From NCBI GenBank assembly GCA_903632075.3, contig CAHIKZ030004296.1:2274501-2338500 (forward strand): a stretch of 64,000 nucleotides of DNA, in the 5' to 3' direction. Under the pieces are notes generated by a model, which was not told where the DNA came from, ran no database searches, and worked only from the letters and a program-made list of their open reading frames with translations. This DNA comes from Acanthosepion pharaonis (taxonomy: Eukaryota; Mollusca; Cephalopoda; Sepiida; Sepiidae). This document shows, piece after piece, positions 54,338-64,000 of the stretch. The first letter of the stretch is position 1, and each line of letters starts with the position of its first letter. Made by a program: the position numbers and the translations under genes.

Positions 54338-55010
54338 AATAATTGTAGACATGAAAATTTCCCTCTCTCTTTTCCTTTATTGTCTTATTAAATTATCAAA
54401 CCTTTCACTTTTGTTGAAGAAGTAAGTTTCCCAAAAGCATCCAATAAAAAGCAAAAAAACAAAAAAACTGATAGTTTTTGATCATCACTTGTTTGCAAGT
54501 TTCCCAAAGCTGCATTCAATCAGTTATGTCCCATGCACAATACACACTTAGGCAATCATGTATCTTTCGATACTTGACTGATGAGACAGATTTTTTTCCT
54601 GCAGTAGGTTGCCATTTCTTTCTGTGGTAGACCAGTTGCCATCCAAGGCTATAGAACCTGGTCTGTCCTGATATTTACCCATAGCTCAGGGGAAAAGAAG
54701 AGGATTCATACCTTTCCCAGAATTATATATTAGGTATTAGAATGTAAGTGAATGTTATGGATTCAAGTGGAATTTGATCTTGGCTCTCCGATTCCTCAAT
54801 CCAAGCTGCTATCCATTATTCCACCGTGCCTCAAAGCTGCATTAATTAACTGAAAAAAAGTAAATTTTAAATTGCTTCTCCAATTTGGTGCCAACCTAAA
54901 ATAATTGCAGACATGAAAAGTACCCCCCTCTCTCACTCTCTTTTTCTGTCGTCTTATTAAATTACCAAACCTTTTGTTTCCCAAAAACACCCAATGAAAA
55001 GCAAAAAAAT
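54338..55010. repeat. Direct duplication flanking a SINE
   Basis: 54340-54465 (AATAATTGTAGACATGAAAA ... AAACCTTTCAC ... CCAATAAAAAGCAAAA) recurs at 54899-55008 (AATAATTGCAGACATGAAAA ... CCAATGAAAAGCAAAA). A type A SINE lies between. Confidence 0.6.
54521..54832 (-). repeat. SINE type A, long copy with target-site duplication (reverse)
   Basis: CAGTTATGTCCCATGCACAA to TATTCCACCGTGCCTC; contains ATGTATCTTTCGATACTTGA, CAAGGCTATAGAACCTGGTC and ATACCTTTCCCAG. AAAGCTGCATT is present on both sides (about 54507 and 54833), the expected short duplication from LINE-driven insertion. Confidence 0.75.
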
Positions 55011-55940
55011 TAAATAATAAAAAATAAATAAATAAAATTTTAAAATAGTAATGGAAAGGTGATTCATATCTTATTCATTTGAAAATACTGCAAAATAATT
55101 AAATTTAATATGTTGATATATTAGAATATTTGATGTTTGGACTCGTCTAATTATAAATTCTATTTTGACATTTACAGACTATTTACGACAGATGTAAAGC
55201 GATTCATGGTATTATGTAGATTGATCTTGCATGTTTATTAATCTCCCTATAATTATTCTGCTACTGTCTGTGTGAAACGCCCTGTAGCCATGTCTGGGTT
55301 TAAAAAAAAAAAAAATATTTTTCCATTGTCAAATTGAAGAAAAAAATATATGTCATAGATGGTATCTGGTTCTTATGTAATGAAATACTGGAAGAAAGAA
55401 AATGTGAAAAGATGAAAGACACTGTCTTTGAATTTTTTTTCCTTCTTGGATTTGACCCTTGTAATAAGGTCGAAATTGTAAATAAAAATTCCATTTTTAT
55501 TCTAATAAATCATAATATGAAATTGAATTTATTTTTAAGTGATAAATATACATGCATTATTCTTCTTTTACTATTTCATTTATTTTTTTTTGTTGTCTGC
55601 TTCTGTGAAATGTAACACTTGGATAAAAGTGAACGGTTTGGTAATTTAATAAGAGAATAGGAAGACAGAAAAAGTGAACTCTTCATGTCTGTAAATGTCT
55701 TAGATTGGCGCCAGATTGGATAAAGAAAGCAAAATTTTTTTTTCTTTTTCAACTTCTGGAAACTTGTAAACATACTGATTTAAAATTATCAAGATCACAA
55801 GAGATGAAAAAATGTAAGTAGAAATAAAAATATATCAAAGAATATAGTTTTCAAAGATGTTCTCCCGAAAGACTACCTCTTCTCCCCAAAGACTACCTCT
55901 TCTCATGGTTTTTTAGAAACTTCCAATAATCTTATTTTTA
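55011..55940. other. IVD intron 5, nothing recognised
   Basis: AT-rich; CTCCCCAAAGACTACCTCTT is doubled at 55861-55900. No gene seen. Confidence 0.45.
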
Positions 55941-55944
55941 TTTT

Positions 55945-56335
55945 TTTTTTAATCATTTCATCCCAGGCAAGGTGATAAAGCCACTATAACACAAGGGGTT
56001 ACTGAATGTGAAAAAATCTGAACAAAAAAAAAATAATGTCGAGAGAACAATAAAAGAACAGGAATTAGTATAGAAGATAACTATTGACATTGTATTTAAA
56101 TTTTTGAAGATCAAAGTTGACTGGAAAGCAAGAAGCCAAAAGAGAATTGTGCAGATGAGAAGTGAGATTGTTGGCATAGAACTTATGGGTATATCTAACA
56201 ATTTCAACTGTAAAATGATGAGACCTAGCTGCCAATCTAGTACTGTGCTTAAATTCATAAAACAAATGTACCAAAGAGGAAAGGTCATAGTTTGGAAAGC
56301 CATTGTTAATGAGCTTTTATAGTTTTGTTTTTGCA
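55945..56335 (-). repeat. LINE ORF2 tail (reverse)
   Basis: On - : FYEFKHSTRLAARSHHFTVE, IVRYTHKFYANNLTSHLHNS and LLASCFPVNFDLQKFKYNVN, the C-terminal block of the window's jockey/CR1-like LINE; terminus at 55965 (GGTGATAAAGCCACTATAAC). Confidence 0.8.
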
Positions 56336-56439
56336 AAATAAAGCATGATAAGAGAAAATAAGGTGGTATCTGTTGCTAAACATTTTTTATGATAATTATT
56401 TTACAGCTCTGCCTGTTCTAAAAATGCAAATGTTTAAAT

Positions 56440-56451
56440 GTAAAATATATA

Positions 56452-56496
<45 letters not shown>

Positions 56497-56932
56497 GAAA
56501 TATAGTCTTCAGGTGTGCTATATTTATGGGATAAAGTGCTCAATATCAGAGATAGAGCATGTAAATATAAAAGTGAATATAGACTAAGTGTTGACTTCTA
56601 TGTTCACTTTTATATATATATATATATATATATATGAACATTATATATGTGTGTATATATAGATAAACATTATGTATGTATGTATGTATGTATGTATGTA
56701 TGTATATATATATATATATATATAAAAGTGAACATTGAAGTCAACACTGAGAGGCAACACGGTTTCATGGCAGATGCAATTGTCAGGTGGCCTGATGATT
56801 GTTAAACTTTTATGAAACAGACTGTCGCCTGTAAGTGTTGACTTCAATGTTCACTTTTATATTTACACACGCTCTATCTCTGATATTGAGCACTTTATCC
56901 CATAAATATAGGACACCTTAAGGCTATATTTC

Positions 56933-56960
<28 letters not shown>
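56440..56960. repeat. Cluster of hammerhead-associated repeats between TA runs
   Basis: Three arms of one repeat: reverse at 56490-56580, forward from 56585, and a large hairpin at 56725-56865 in which AAAGTGAACATTGAAGTCAA pairs with TTGACTTCAATGTTCACTTT. The forward tail GCTCTATCTCTGATATTGAG and CTTTATCCCATAAATATAGG ends at TTTCTTCATATA. The same tail is at 600-690. Confidence 0.75.
56789..56829 (+). ncRNA. Hammerhead ribozyme core, type I, short stem III
   Basis: GGC | CTGATGA | 15-nt stem II region | GAAA | CAGACTG | TC | GCC. All core nucleotides (CUGAUGA and GAAA) are present. Stem III is three pairs (ACA with UGU, loop GAC), stem I starts GGC/GCC, and predicted cleavage is after C56826 (UGUC|GCC). 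Stem II is poor here (one A-U, one G-U). Known type I hammerheads with very short stem III occur in Penelope-like elements and retrozymes and work as dimers. Confidence 0.6.
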
Positions 56961-56972
<12 letters not shown>

Positions 56973-57319
56973 TATTAAAGAAAAAGATACACCTTTCATA
57001 TCTTTTTCTTTAATAAGATTTCTTGCTGGTAGATGAAAATAAATATAGTACCTAGTCAAATATGGGTTTCCTTTAAAAATAGTGATTAAAGTGATAAAAT
57101 CCTTTGCATTAAGACATAAAAAAAAAATCCCTTACTGCTTTAAAAATTGCTTTGCTTATGTTTGGATATGAAACTGAGCAGATACAGAGTTACAAGAATC
57201 TGGGAAGGATTTCTATTTATAGGGCTGTTTTTTTATTCAGCTGTGCTTAATTGGTGAACACTTCATGGCCAAGTTGGTCTGAAGCATATAGGATGTAATA
57301 ACAGTTTCTCATGGAAAGG

Positions 57320-57348
57320 GGTACACAGCTTCATATCCTACTGGAAGG

Positions 57349-57384
<36 letters not shown>

Positions 57385-57480
57385 TGAACATAGAAGTCAA
57401 CACTTAGAGGCGACAGTCTGTTTCATGCTATATGCAATTGTCAGGCCACATATGCTGTTATTTTTCTCGGCTATTTATAT
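57320..57480 (-). repeat. Hammerhead-associated repeat, reverse copy
   Basis: AAAAGTGAACATAGAAGTCA, CACTTAGAGGCGACAGTCTG, TTTCATGCTATATGCAATTG and TCAGGCCACATATGC; borders a TA run on its left. Contains the motif at 57409-57447. Confidence 0.7.
57409..57447 (-). ncRNA. Hammerhead ribozyme core, reverse copy, one core change
   Basis: On -: GGC | CTGACAA | TTGC-ATATA-GCAT | GAAA | CAGACTG | TC | GCC. Here stem II (UGC with GCA) is intact and stem III, cleavage site and stem I match the + strand copy, but the CUGANGA box has G to A at its sixth position, which should abolish cleavage. Confidence 0.55.
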
Positions 57481-58050
57481 ATATACGGGTTAGTGGTGCA
57501 TTGTGGGTATTCTATTATGGCGGCTATTTTTTACCGGAAGTCGCTTTGTTTATTTATTTGGGTCAAATTATATTGCTCGTTTTTATTTTTTTATTTTTTC
57601 TTTATTTATTTATTAACGTAGTAAAAATTTGTTTATATCACGTATTTAACAGTTTCGTTTTGGTTTGAGAATTTAATTAAAGCTATTTGTTCAATTTTGG
57701 GGTTGGTTGTTGTAGTTTATTCTAACTATTATTTTTTTGGCGGGAACAGTTTTTAATTTGGGATTGGTTTGTCTATTTACTTGGATGAATTTAGGTCAAT
57801 TTATTTGTATATTTTCTCTTTTCGGTTTTTAAGCAACATAGTATTTATTTATTTTATTTTTTTATTAGTGTATTTGTTTGTTTTTATTTTATTTTTTCCG
57901 TTTTTCATTTTTTAGGTTACGTAGTAAAATTTATTTTCATGCCTGCATTTTTTGAGATGAGCTCGGATCTTTTATTTAGTAATTTATTTTGGTGGGGGAA
58001 AGTAATGATAGCTATTTTTCCTCCAAGCAAAGTTTGCAAGTTTTTGATTG
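57480..58050. other. T-rich sequence, likely 3' region of the Penelope-like element
   Basis: Low-complexity TTTATTTATTTT DNA between the hammerhead repeat and the coding remnant, on the - strand downstream of it. No gene. Confidence 0.4.
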
Positions 58051-59285
58051 CTTGTTGTAGGCTGATGACTTTTTCCTTATCTTCCAAGATATTTTTTGTG
58101 TGATGTGCGTTTTGTTTTTTATTTCCCAGATATACTTAGAAAGCATAGTACTGTTCGTGATATTTACTATTTGTGAACGATGTTTTTGTGTATAATTTCT
58201 TTGCTTCCAGGGTCCCTTCAGTTACTCCTATGTATACTTTTTTTCTTCATTATCTGGTGATTTTATCATGGCTTGGTATATTACGTTGTTTTGTAAACAA
58301 TTTCCGTTTAAGGGACATTCGTTCTTTATTCTGCAGTTGCACGTGGGTTTAATTTGTTCGTGTGGTTTGTTGATAATTTTCCTATTGTGCTTTTTTTATT
58401 ATTTGTGCCATGCTCTCGTGTGCAGCTGTAGCTGATTTTTACTGTGTTTTTGTTGAATATCTTGTGTAAGGTGCTTGATTCTGGGAAGTGTTTGTGTAAG
58501 AGTTTGAAGAATATTTTTCCTACGTTTGTTTTTATGTTCTTGCTGTACGGTGGGTTGAACCATATGATATTTCTTCTCCTGTTGGTCTTTTTTGTATTCT
58601 GTGGTGAGTATGTGGGCATTGCTGGGAATCCGCTATCTTTTTAGGGCCGTTTCATAGTCTTTCTTAGCTTTGTTAAATAGGGATTCATTGGAGGAATTGT
58701 CGGAGAGCCTGCGGTTAATCGATTTTGGTATCTGTTTGATTATAGAAGGATGGATGGTTGGAAGATTTTTGTATGTAGAGTGGTTTATCGTTAGGTTTTC
58801 TGTATGGTTTATATGTGCCTTCTTAGGTTGAAGGTAACATCTAGGAAATCTACTTCGTTTAGATTAGTTTTTATATCTATGTCGAATCCGTTATTTTAAA
58901 AATCTTTATTATTGCCTTTCTAGTTTTGTCTGTGTTTTGTTTGTTACAGTTTCAGAAGATTATGAGACCGTCGTCCCTGTAGAGTCCTGTGTCATTTTTA
59001 TCTATTATTTTGCTCAGTTCATGTAGTAAGTAAATGCCTATGATTTCGCATGCCTCTGCACCGTCAAAGCTTCCTATTGTAGTGTCAAATATCCCATCTT
59101 TCTTTATCCATGCTTCTTCATTGTGGAATATTAATGATTTACGGGAGTGCTTAATGATGTTGATTTTGCTTGGTTTTATTATTATTTGTTCCTGAGCTAA
59201 GTTGATGGCCTTATCTAGCATACGTTCTGTTATGGATGGGTAAAATTCTTTTATGTCTAATTGTAGGAATTGGCAATTTTTTTGT
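58050..59285 (-). pseudogene. Penelope-like element: RT and degenerate GIY-YIG, broken
   Basis: Read from 59285 down: QFLQLDIKEFYPSITERM (RT motif A with catalytic Asp), LAQEQIIIKPSKINIIKHSR, TTIGSFDGAEACEIIGIYLL, TGLYRDDGLIIF (Y-R-D-D catalytic box), then NPPYSKNIKTNVGKIFFKLL, CNCRIKNECPLNGNC, VIYQAMI and VYIGVTEGT, the decayed GIY-YIG motifs. Frameshifts between blocks. It starts further upstream than the 20.7-21.9 kb copy, so both are truncations of one family. Confidence 0.85.
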
Positions 59286-59539
59286 TTTTATGGTTTTAGT
59301 TATAGAACTATATATGTATTATATATAAAAAATTTCAAGTAACAACATTTTGCTCTTGTTTATAAATACATGTTGCAAAATTAAATCATTACATTTACCT
59401 TGATAAAGTCTGTTAAATGACAAAATGCATTAAGTATAGTTTTCCTTGTCTTTTTCATACGTTTTGTTTCTTCTACAGATACATTCTATCTGAGAATATT
59501 TACATCATATATATATAAATATATACACACACACACAGG

Positions 59540-59995
59540 TGCGATGGATAAATTGTCATCTAAATTACACAAAGAGGAAAATAATACCAAAATCTCATTT
59601 TAACAGATATATTTACCAGAATTATACAAAAATATCTTGAAATACTAAAGACTAAATTTATTCAATAAAATCGACATTAACTTCAACTGTGCCTTCAGAC
59701 AACTTCAGAATCTCCTGCAACTCTTCTGGATGGTCTCCTTGTTTAAGTTGGTGAATGCTGCCATAATCCTTGCCTTCAGTTCATCTTTGCTGTTACAAGA
59801 AGTTTTGTTTGTTGAGCTCAACTGTACCCCATACATAATAATCAAGGGGGTTGCATTCTGGGGAGTTAAGTGGCCAGATGTAAGGGGTGATGTGGTCGCA
59901 GAAATTGTCTGACAGCCATGACTGGATTCTCCTGCTTTGTGACATGGTGTAGGGTCCTGTTACCAGACACAGTGTCTTTCAGTAGCCGCCCTCTT
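59540..59995 (-). pseudogene. Mariner transposase C-terminal part with 3' terminal repeat
   Basis: On - from 59995: (Q)QDPTPCHKAGRIQSWLSDNF, CDHITPYIWPLNSPECNPLD, YYVWGTVELNKQNF, and after breaks EILKLSEGTVEVNVDFIE before a stop near 59657. QQD and NPLD hold two of the catalytic Asp. The 3' end at ~59539 is CAGGTGCGATGGATAAATTG on +, a plausible terminal repeat. Same type as 27420-28150 but better kept. Confidence 0.8.
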
Positions 59996-60274
59996 TGTTG
60001 CAAGAGGTACTCTAAAGCTTTTTGGTCATTGATTTGCCTCATATAAGAATTTATACAATTAATAAATATTCTAAGAAAATTGAAATTTTACACTTGTTGA
60101 ATGAAATTCAAACCAAAATTACAAAAGATTCATTTATAATGCAGAAAGCTGATGATTGGCTGAACAAATCTTTATTTGTCACTAATCAAATTGTGATTTC
60201 ATTATTTATATTAGTAAGCATATAAGTGTCTTTAATTGTGATCAAGTATAGTCAGTGTCTTACTTTCATATATG

Positions 60275-60910
60275 GTATTATTGTTTATATAAAACAGAGG
60301 ATGTCTGTGTGTCTGTCTATCTATGTGATACCTTTTCATTCAAGCTCCATCCAACCAATTTTGATCAAACTTGGCCTATACATTGTACAATGTAAGAGAT
60401 AGGTTCTTAGGATAAAAAAATCAATAATTGATAAAGCTGATAAAAAATTGATAAATTCAACTTTTTTTCTCTGATTTCATTCAGACGCTGTATTTAGTTT
60501 ACTTACATCATGATGAGCTCAATGATACTTCATTTTTATTTCTATGCCACTGTGTTTATTGGAAAACCATAAAAAATCGATTTTAACACAAATTTTAAAC
60601 TAAAATGTCCCTCAATTTTCAAGCAATCTAATACAAACTTCATTCAGTTGTAGCCACCAATAAGTTGATTGTTTAACAGTCATTTAACTTAATAACTGAG
60701 TCCATCCATATAGTGAAAACCCATGTAAATAGCAAAAAATGGCAATTTTTACTGGTTTCTTTCTTATTTTTCATTGATCTTTTAACCAGTTTTCATCAAA
60801 CTTAACAATTGCTTTATAAATGTATCCTCTTTTACATCCCTGGTAGGACACTGACAAATTGAATTTTAAAAACTCCAAAATAATTGTTGTCTGAAGTGGG
60901 TCTTCATGTT
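60275..60910 (+). repeat. Possible Helitron-like remnant
   Basis: TTTATATAAAACAGAGGATG followed by TGTCTGTGTGTCTGTC and CCAACCAATTTTGATCAAAC is like the start of the Helitron at 37618. No 3' hairpin with CTRR was found, so the call is weak. Confidence 0.3.
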
Positions 60911-60999
60911 GTCTGTTTTACCCCTTCATGTCCTCAGTTAATTTCGATTGAATAAATACAAACTACTTTTGTTATATCAGTAACTGCATTAATTCAAAA

Positions 61000-61330
61000 T
61001 GTTTTTTAATGAAAGTACTTTAGAGTAATTGAAGAAAATAGACTCTGTTACATCTAAACATGATGCTGTTTTTGCTCCATTCTAATTGAATGTTTTTTCT
61101 GATCAACCAGCTGGGTATGGATGCTAGTTGTTTACATTCTCTTGAGAAGGCTCTGTGCTTAAACCTAAAGTGGAACTTATACATATCCATTTCTAAAGAG
61201 GCTGGATAAATGATTGGTACCCTTTATTACTCCAACAAGTACCTAACTCCTCCTGTTATCCTCTTCTTTTACAATAACCAGATCATGCTGAAAGGAGTAC
61301 TGTTACCATTTATTGGTAGGAGATACAAAG
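61000..61330. other. Unassigned intron 5 sequence, possible LINE upstream part
   Basis: GTTTACATTCTCTTGAGAAG and CTTTATTACTCCAACAAGTA may be diverged sequence upstream of the LINE tail that follows. Not certain. Confidence 0.3.
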
Positions 61331-61339
61331 TCTTCACTT

Positions 61340-61790
61340 TCCACTCTCAATAGATTCCAAAAGTGTCTTCATGCTCTTGTGGGTGACAAATTATGTTCTA
61401 CCCTGCAACCCCTCTCTCAAAGATGAAATGTTGAAAGCTTTTCACTGCTCTATTGCTATTTCCATTCAAAGTATTCAGATGAACAACATTCTTTGGTACC
61501 ACCAGTTCTAACTCTCATGGCTAAGATCTGGCGTGCCACACCCATTGTAGTGAAATACCTTCCTTTCTTTTATATTTCACTCAAGCAGCTTCTTCCCATG
61601 AACCACTGCCTTATGAAACTGACTCCCAAAAGGATGCTTCCCCAATCACTACATTCTGTTCAGAGCTAGGGTTAACCGTTATCTTCTACACATATCCACA
61701 TAAGTTGTGCCTCTTAATCTCTAACCCACTATCTTGAGTGGCCTTCAGGCCTTCTACAGGGTAAACATCATTGTAAAAATGAAAAAAAAA
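61340..61790 (+). repeat. LINE ORF2 tail, 3' end, just before IVD exon 6
   Basis: CTTCATGCTCTTGTGGGTGA, ACTGCTCTATTGCTATTTCC (YYF region), CCATGAACCACTGCCTTATG (LWN region), GGGTTAACCGTTATCTTCTA and the terminus GAGTGGCCTTCAGGCCTTCT, followed by an A-run. Ends ~65 nt before exon 6. Confidence 0.65.
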
Positions 61791-61855
61791 TCTATATCAA
61801 TCAATTTATCTTCATCATCCTATGAATAATAATTGAAATCTGTATCTTCCCTCAG

Positions 61856-61992
61856 GTGACCATTACGAACTGACAGGAAATAAATTCTGGATTACCAATG
61901 GACCGGATGCAGATGTATTGGTGGTTTATGCCAAAACAGATTATGATAATCCTGAAGCCAAACATGGAATAAGTGCATTTTTAATTGAAAAG
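61856..61992 (+). CDS. IVD: IVD exon 6: beta domain, GC donor
   Basis: Acceptor TCTTCCCTCAG at 61845-61855. With the split Gly it encodes DHYELTGNKFWITNGPDADV, LVVYAKTDYDNPEAKHGISA and FLIEK, residues 180-225. FWITNG contacts the flavin in this family. The reading frame closes within eight codons after Lys225, and the protein family continues with G-M-P-G, so the exon must end at AAG|GCAAGT: a GC donor with an otherwise ideal consensus. The next exon lies outside the window. Confidence 0.94.
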
Positions 61993-62214
61993 GCAAGTCT
62001 GTTGGAATTGTATTGATTTTTTGATGATTTTTCTTGTAATCTTGGAGACTTCATTGTTATATGATCTAATCTTTCTTCACTAATTAAAAAATCGTTTTTT
62101 CCTCAAACAAAATTTGACTATTTAAATTGTAAAAAATACCCTTTCCTTTCTGTTCCAAGAAATAGAATATACAAACTTTTCATTTCAAATCTTGTTAGCA
62201 ATTCTTATTTTTAG

Positions 62215-62440
62215 CCAAATATAATTGTTGGATTACCATCATGGTAAGAACTGACCATGCCACTTACATTGTAGCAAATCACCAACATTCCCTCCATATT
62301 TACTAAAATCTTAACCTGTCTATGGTTAACTGTTATCTTCCCCTCCTATTTGTACAAACTACCTCCTAACATAATCCTTCAGCCTGATTGACCCCCCCGC
62401 CCACCAACCTTGTAAACAGTGAACATTACTGTAAAAAAAA
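62215..62440 (+). repeat. LINE ORF2 tail, 3' end
   Basis: Diverged copy: CCATGCCACTTACATTGTAG, GGTTAACTGTTATCTTCCCC and CTTGTAAACAGTGAACATTA, then an A-run (62431-62442). Confidence 0.55.
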
Positions 62441-62454
62441 AAATACTTGATATA

Positions 62455-62905
62455 TTTACATTATTTGGACTGTTATCCTCATCTTTGTCATATTCACAAC
62501 ATTTAGGTCGTTGTATGCTCTGGCCTTCTTCAGATGATTGGAATTTTGAGCCAAACCCTTTATTTTGTCCACTGGGGTAGATTGGCCCAGTGGATAATAG
62601 CGTTGATTAGATCCAGTGACTAGACCCAAAGAGTTGTAAGTTCAATGCCAGGCCACAGCAGTGGTGAACCAAAACTTAGAGAGAGTTGAGTTAAAGCGAA
62701 ATAACTGAGACATTCAGAAGAGGCATGGCACGTGGAACTAGAACAATCTCCCCTGGTGGACAAAATAAAGAGTTTGGTTCAAAATTCCAATCACCTGAAG
62801 AAGGCTGGAGTGTACAATGGCCTAAAATGTTATGTATATGGCAATAAAGATGATGATAACAGTTTGAATAATGTAAGTAATGCAAGTAATCATAATACCT
62901 CATCT
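62455..62905. repeat. SINE type B fold-back with central tRNA-like head
   Basis: Left arm (62455-62585) reverse body: TGGACTGTTATCCTCATCTT, GGCCTTCTTCAGATGATTGG. Centre (62590-62690) tRNA-like head: CCAGTGGATAATAGCGTTGA, GTTGTAAGTTCAATGCCAG. Right arm (62715-62905) forward body: GGAACTAGAACAATCTCCCC, CACCTGAAGAAGGCTGGAGT, ATACCTCATCTCAG. Confidence 0.75.
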
Positions 62906-63169
62906 CAGGGATATAGACAGATAAAAAAAAGATATAGTGTTGATTACTACAGGGGTGACAATCCAATAATTACAGGCAGCATGATATTTTGGTAATCCAA
63001 TTACAGGCAGCATGATTCTTGAAAGGCTCATTCTCTTTTCTCTTTGACTTTGGAGCAACAACACGTACCTTGTAAGATAGATTCTAGCAAGAAAAATTGC
63101 TAAGTACATCACAGGAAACTTTCAGTGGCTAACAGCAGAAACATGGAATTTTTGCAGATATTATTTCAT

Positions 63170-63610
63170 AAATTGGCCCAAAAGCATCTAGGAGTCCTTG
63201 TGAGTGACAAATTATTTTCTCCCCACCAATTTCTCTCTCTCTCTCTCTCACAGGTGGGATGTGACAAGCCTCTCATTGCTCTATTACTACTTTCGTGGAA
63301 AGTGCTTGGACAAACTACATTCCTTGGTTCCACCAGTTCTAACTTCCATGGCTAGGATCTGCTATTCTACTTACATTGTAGCAAACCAAGCCACATTCCA
63401 TTAGTGAGAAATAAGTTCCACTTGAACAGCTTCTTCCCAGGAAACTACTGCTCTGTGGATCCGGCTCCCAAGAAGATGTTTCCTTGATCACTAAAATCTT
63501 AATCTGTTCAAGTCTAGGGTTAACCATTATCTTCCCCTCCTATCTGTATAAACTGCCTCATAATGTAACCCCCTACCTCAATCATCATATTAATAAAAAA
63601 AAAAGAAAAA
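63170..63610 (+). repeat. LINE ORF2 tail, 3' end
   Basis: One frame gives SHRWDVTSLSLLYYYFRGKC then LDKLHSLVPPVLTSMARICY, part of the jockey/CR1-like tail. GGAAACTACTGCTCTGTGGA corresponds to the LWN block; an A-run ends it at 63594-63611. Confidence 0.75.
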
Positions 63611-64000
63611 AAGAGGACTATTACTATGAACTTTTATGGCAATATTCTATTATATAGCATATAAAATGCATTTTTAAATATTAAAAATTTTTCTTGAAGC
63701 TTTTATTTTAGTTTTAATTTCAAGTTAATAAGTTAAATTTAATATCTCCAATAAGCAAAATACTTTTCAGTATTTCAAAAACTAATTTAAATTGACTTGA
63801 AAGAATTTTTGTTTTTTATTTTGCTAAAATAGCTGATTATTGCACTTTCTTAGTCGTCTTTCATTGCAATGTAATTCTCTTTATTAAAAAATCTTCCAAA
63901 AATAAAATATAAATACTTTCTGAAACTTTATTTAAGGAATATTAGCTGATTTAATTTATAATTAATATGATTTGAAACAAATATTTACTTTATGTTTAAA
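63611..64000. other. IVD intron 6, AT-rich, nothing recognised
   Basis: Over 75% A+T by eye; no exon of IVD (next expected residues G-M-P-G) is found before the window ends. Confidence 0.5.

Larger units (their letters stand above)
39919..64000 (+). other. IVD: IVD gene, 5' six exons (partial at 3' end)
   Basis: Isovaleryl-CoA dehydrogenase, a homotetrameric FAD enzyme of the mitochondrial matrix. It oxidises isovaleryl-CoA to 3-methylcrotonyl-CoA in leucine catabolism, passing electrons to electron-transfer flavoprotein. Exons 39919-40050, 42616-42705, 43201-43252, 44800-44969, 49832-49925 and 61856-61992 join in frame to 675 nt, residues 1-225; the family is usually ~420 long. The visible part covers the targeting peptide, N-terminal alpha domain and most of the beta domain; the C-terminal alpha domain with the catalytic Glu lies beyond 64000. 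Introns grow from 0.5 to 11.9 kb and are filled with repeats. Among acyl-CoA dehydrogenases, the exon-4 SRASGAIALSYGAHSNLC block and FWITNGPDADVL favour IVD over its paralogues. Confidence 0.95.

Overview
This is an animal nuclear window, most probably from an octopus or a close cephalopod relative. Two conserved metazoan genes on the + strand are broken into short exons with clean GT-AG (once GC-AG) junctions and long introns. The rest is dense with retroposons, DNA transposons and AT microsatellites. The species call is inference: the SPARC is divergent and invertebrate-like, and the SINE, LINE, Penelope and mariner remnants resemble those I associate with octopod genomes. Everything was read by eye, so repeat borders are approximate (tens of bases); splice junctions are given to the base because the reading frame is preserved across every one.

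Region 1 (1-22.8 kb): 3' part of SPARC (osteonectin/BM-40), a secreted calcium- and collagen-binding matricellular protein. Seven coding exons (139-22360) give 240 residues: acidic segment, follistatin-like/Kazal module, extracellular calcium (EC) module with two EF-hands, and a short C-terminal tail. The signal-peptide exon lies before the window. The last intron is 11.5 kb and holds most of this region's repeats: a nested LINE/DNA-transposon/SINE stack, a repeat with a built-in minisatellite, and a Penelope-like element. A 1.1-kb polypyrimidine tract fills part of the preceding intron.

Region 2 (22.8-39.8 kb): intergenic, no host protein gene seen. It holds LINE and RTE pieces, two kinds of mariner remnant, a Ty3/gypsy RT-RNase H fragment, a short Helitron, a tandem array derived from 5S rRNA, other tandem repeats, and one well-formed tRNA-Ile(AAT) gene between ~105-bp inverted arms.

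Region 3 (39.9-64.0 kb): 5' half of IVD, mitochondrial isovaleryl-CoA dehydrogenase of leucine breakdown. Six exons code for residues 1-225 of a protein that is usually about 420 long; the catalytic half lies beyond the window. The 11.9-kb intron 5 carries a second Penelope-like element, a well-preserved mariner remnant, a 0.6-kb direct repeat, and TA-flanked repeats containing hammerhead-ribozyme-like cores. Intron 6 starts with a GC donor.

The two genes have unrelated roles and no sign of joint regulation. The most interesting unexplained material is the hammerhead-bearing repeats near 56.4-57.5 kb and their possible link to the neighbouring Penelope-like element, the tRNA in a fold-back element, and the 5S-derived array.
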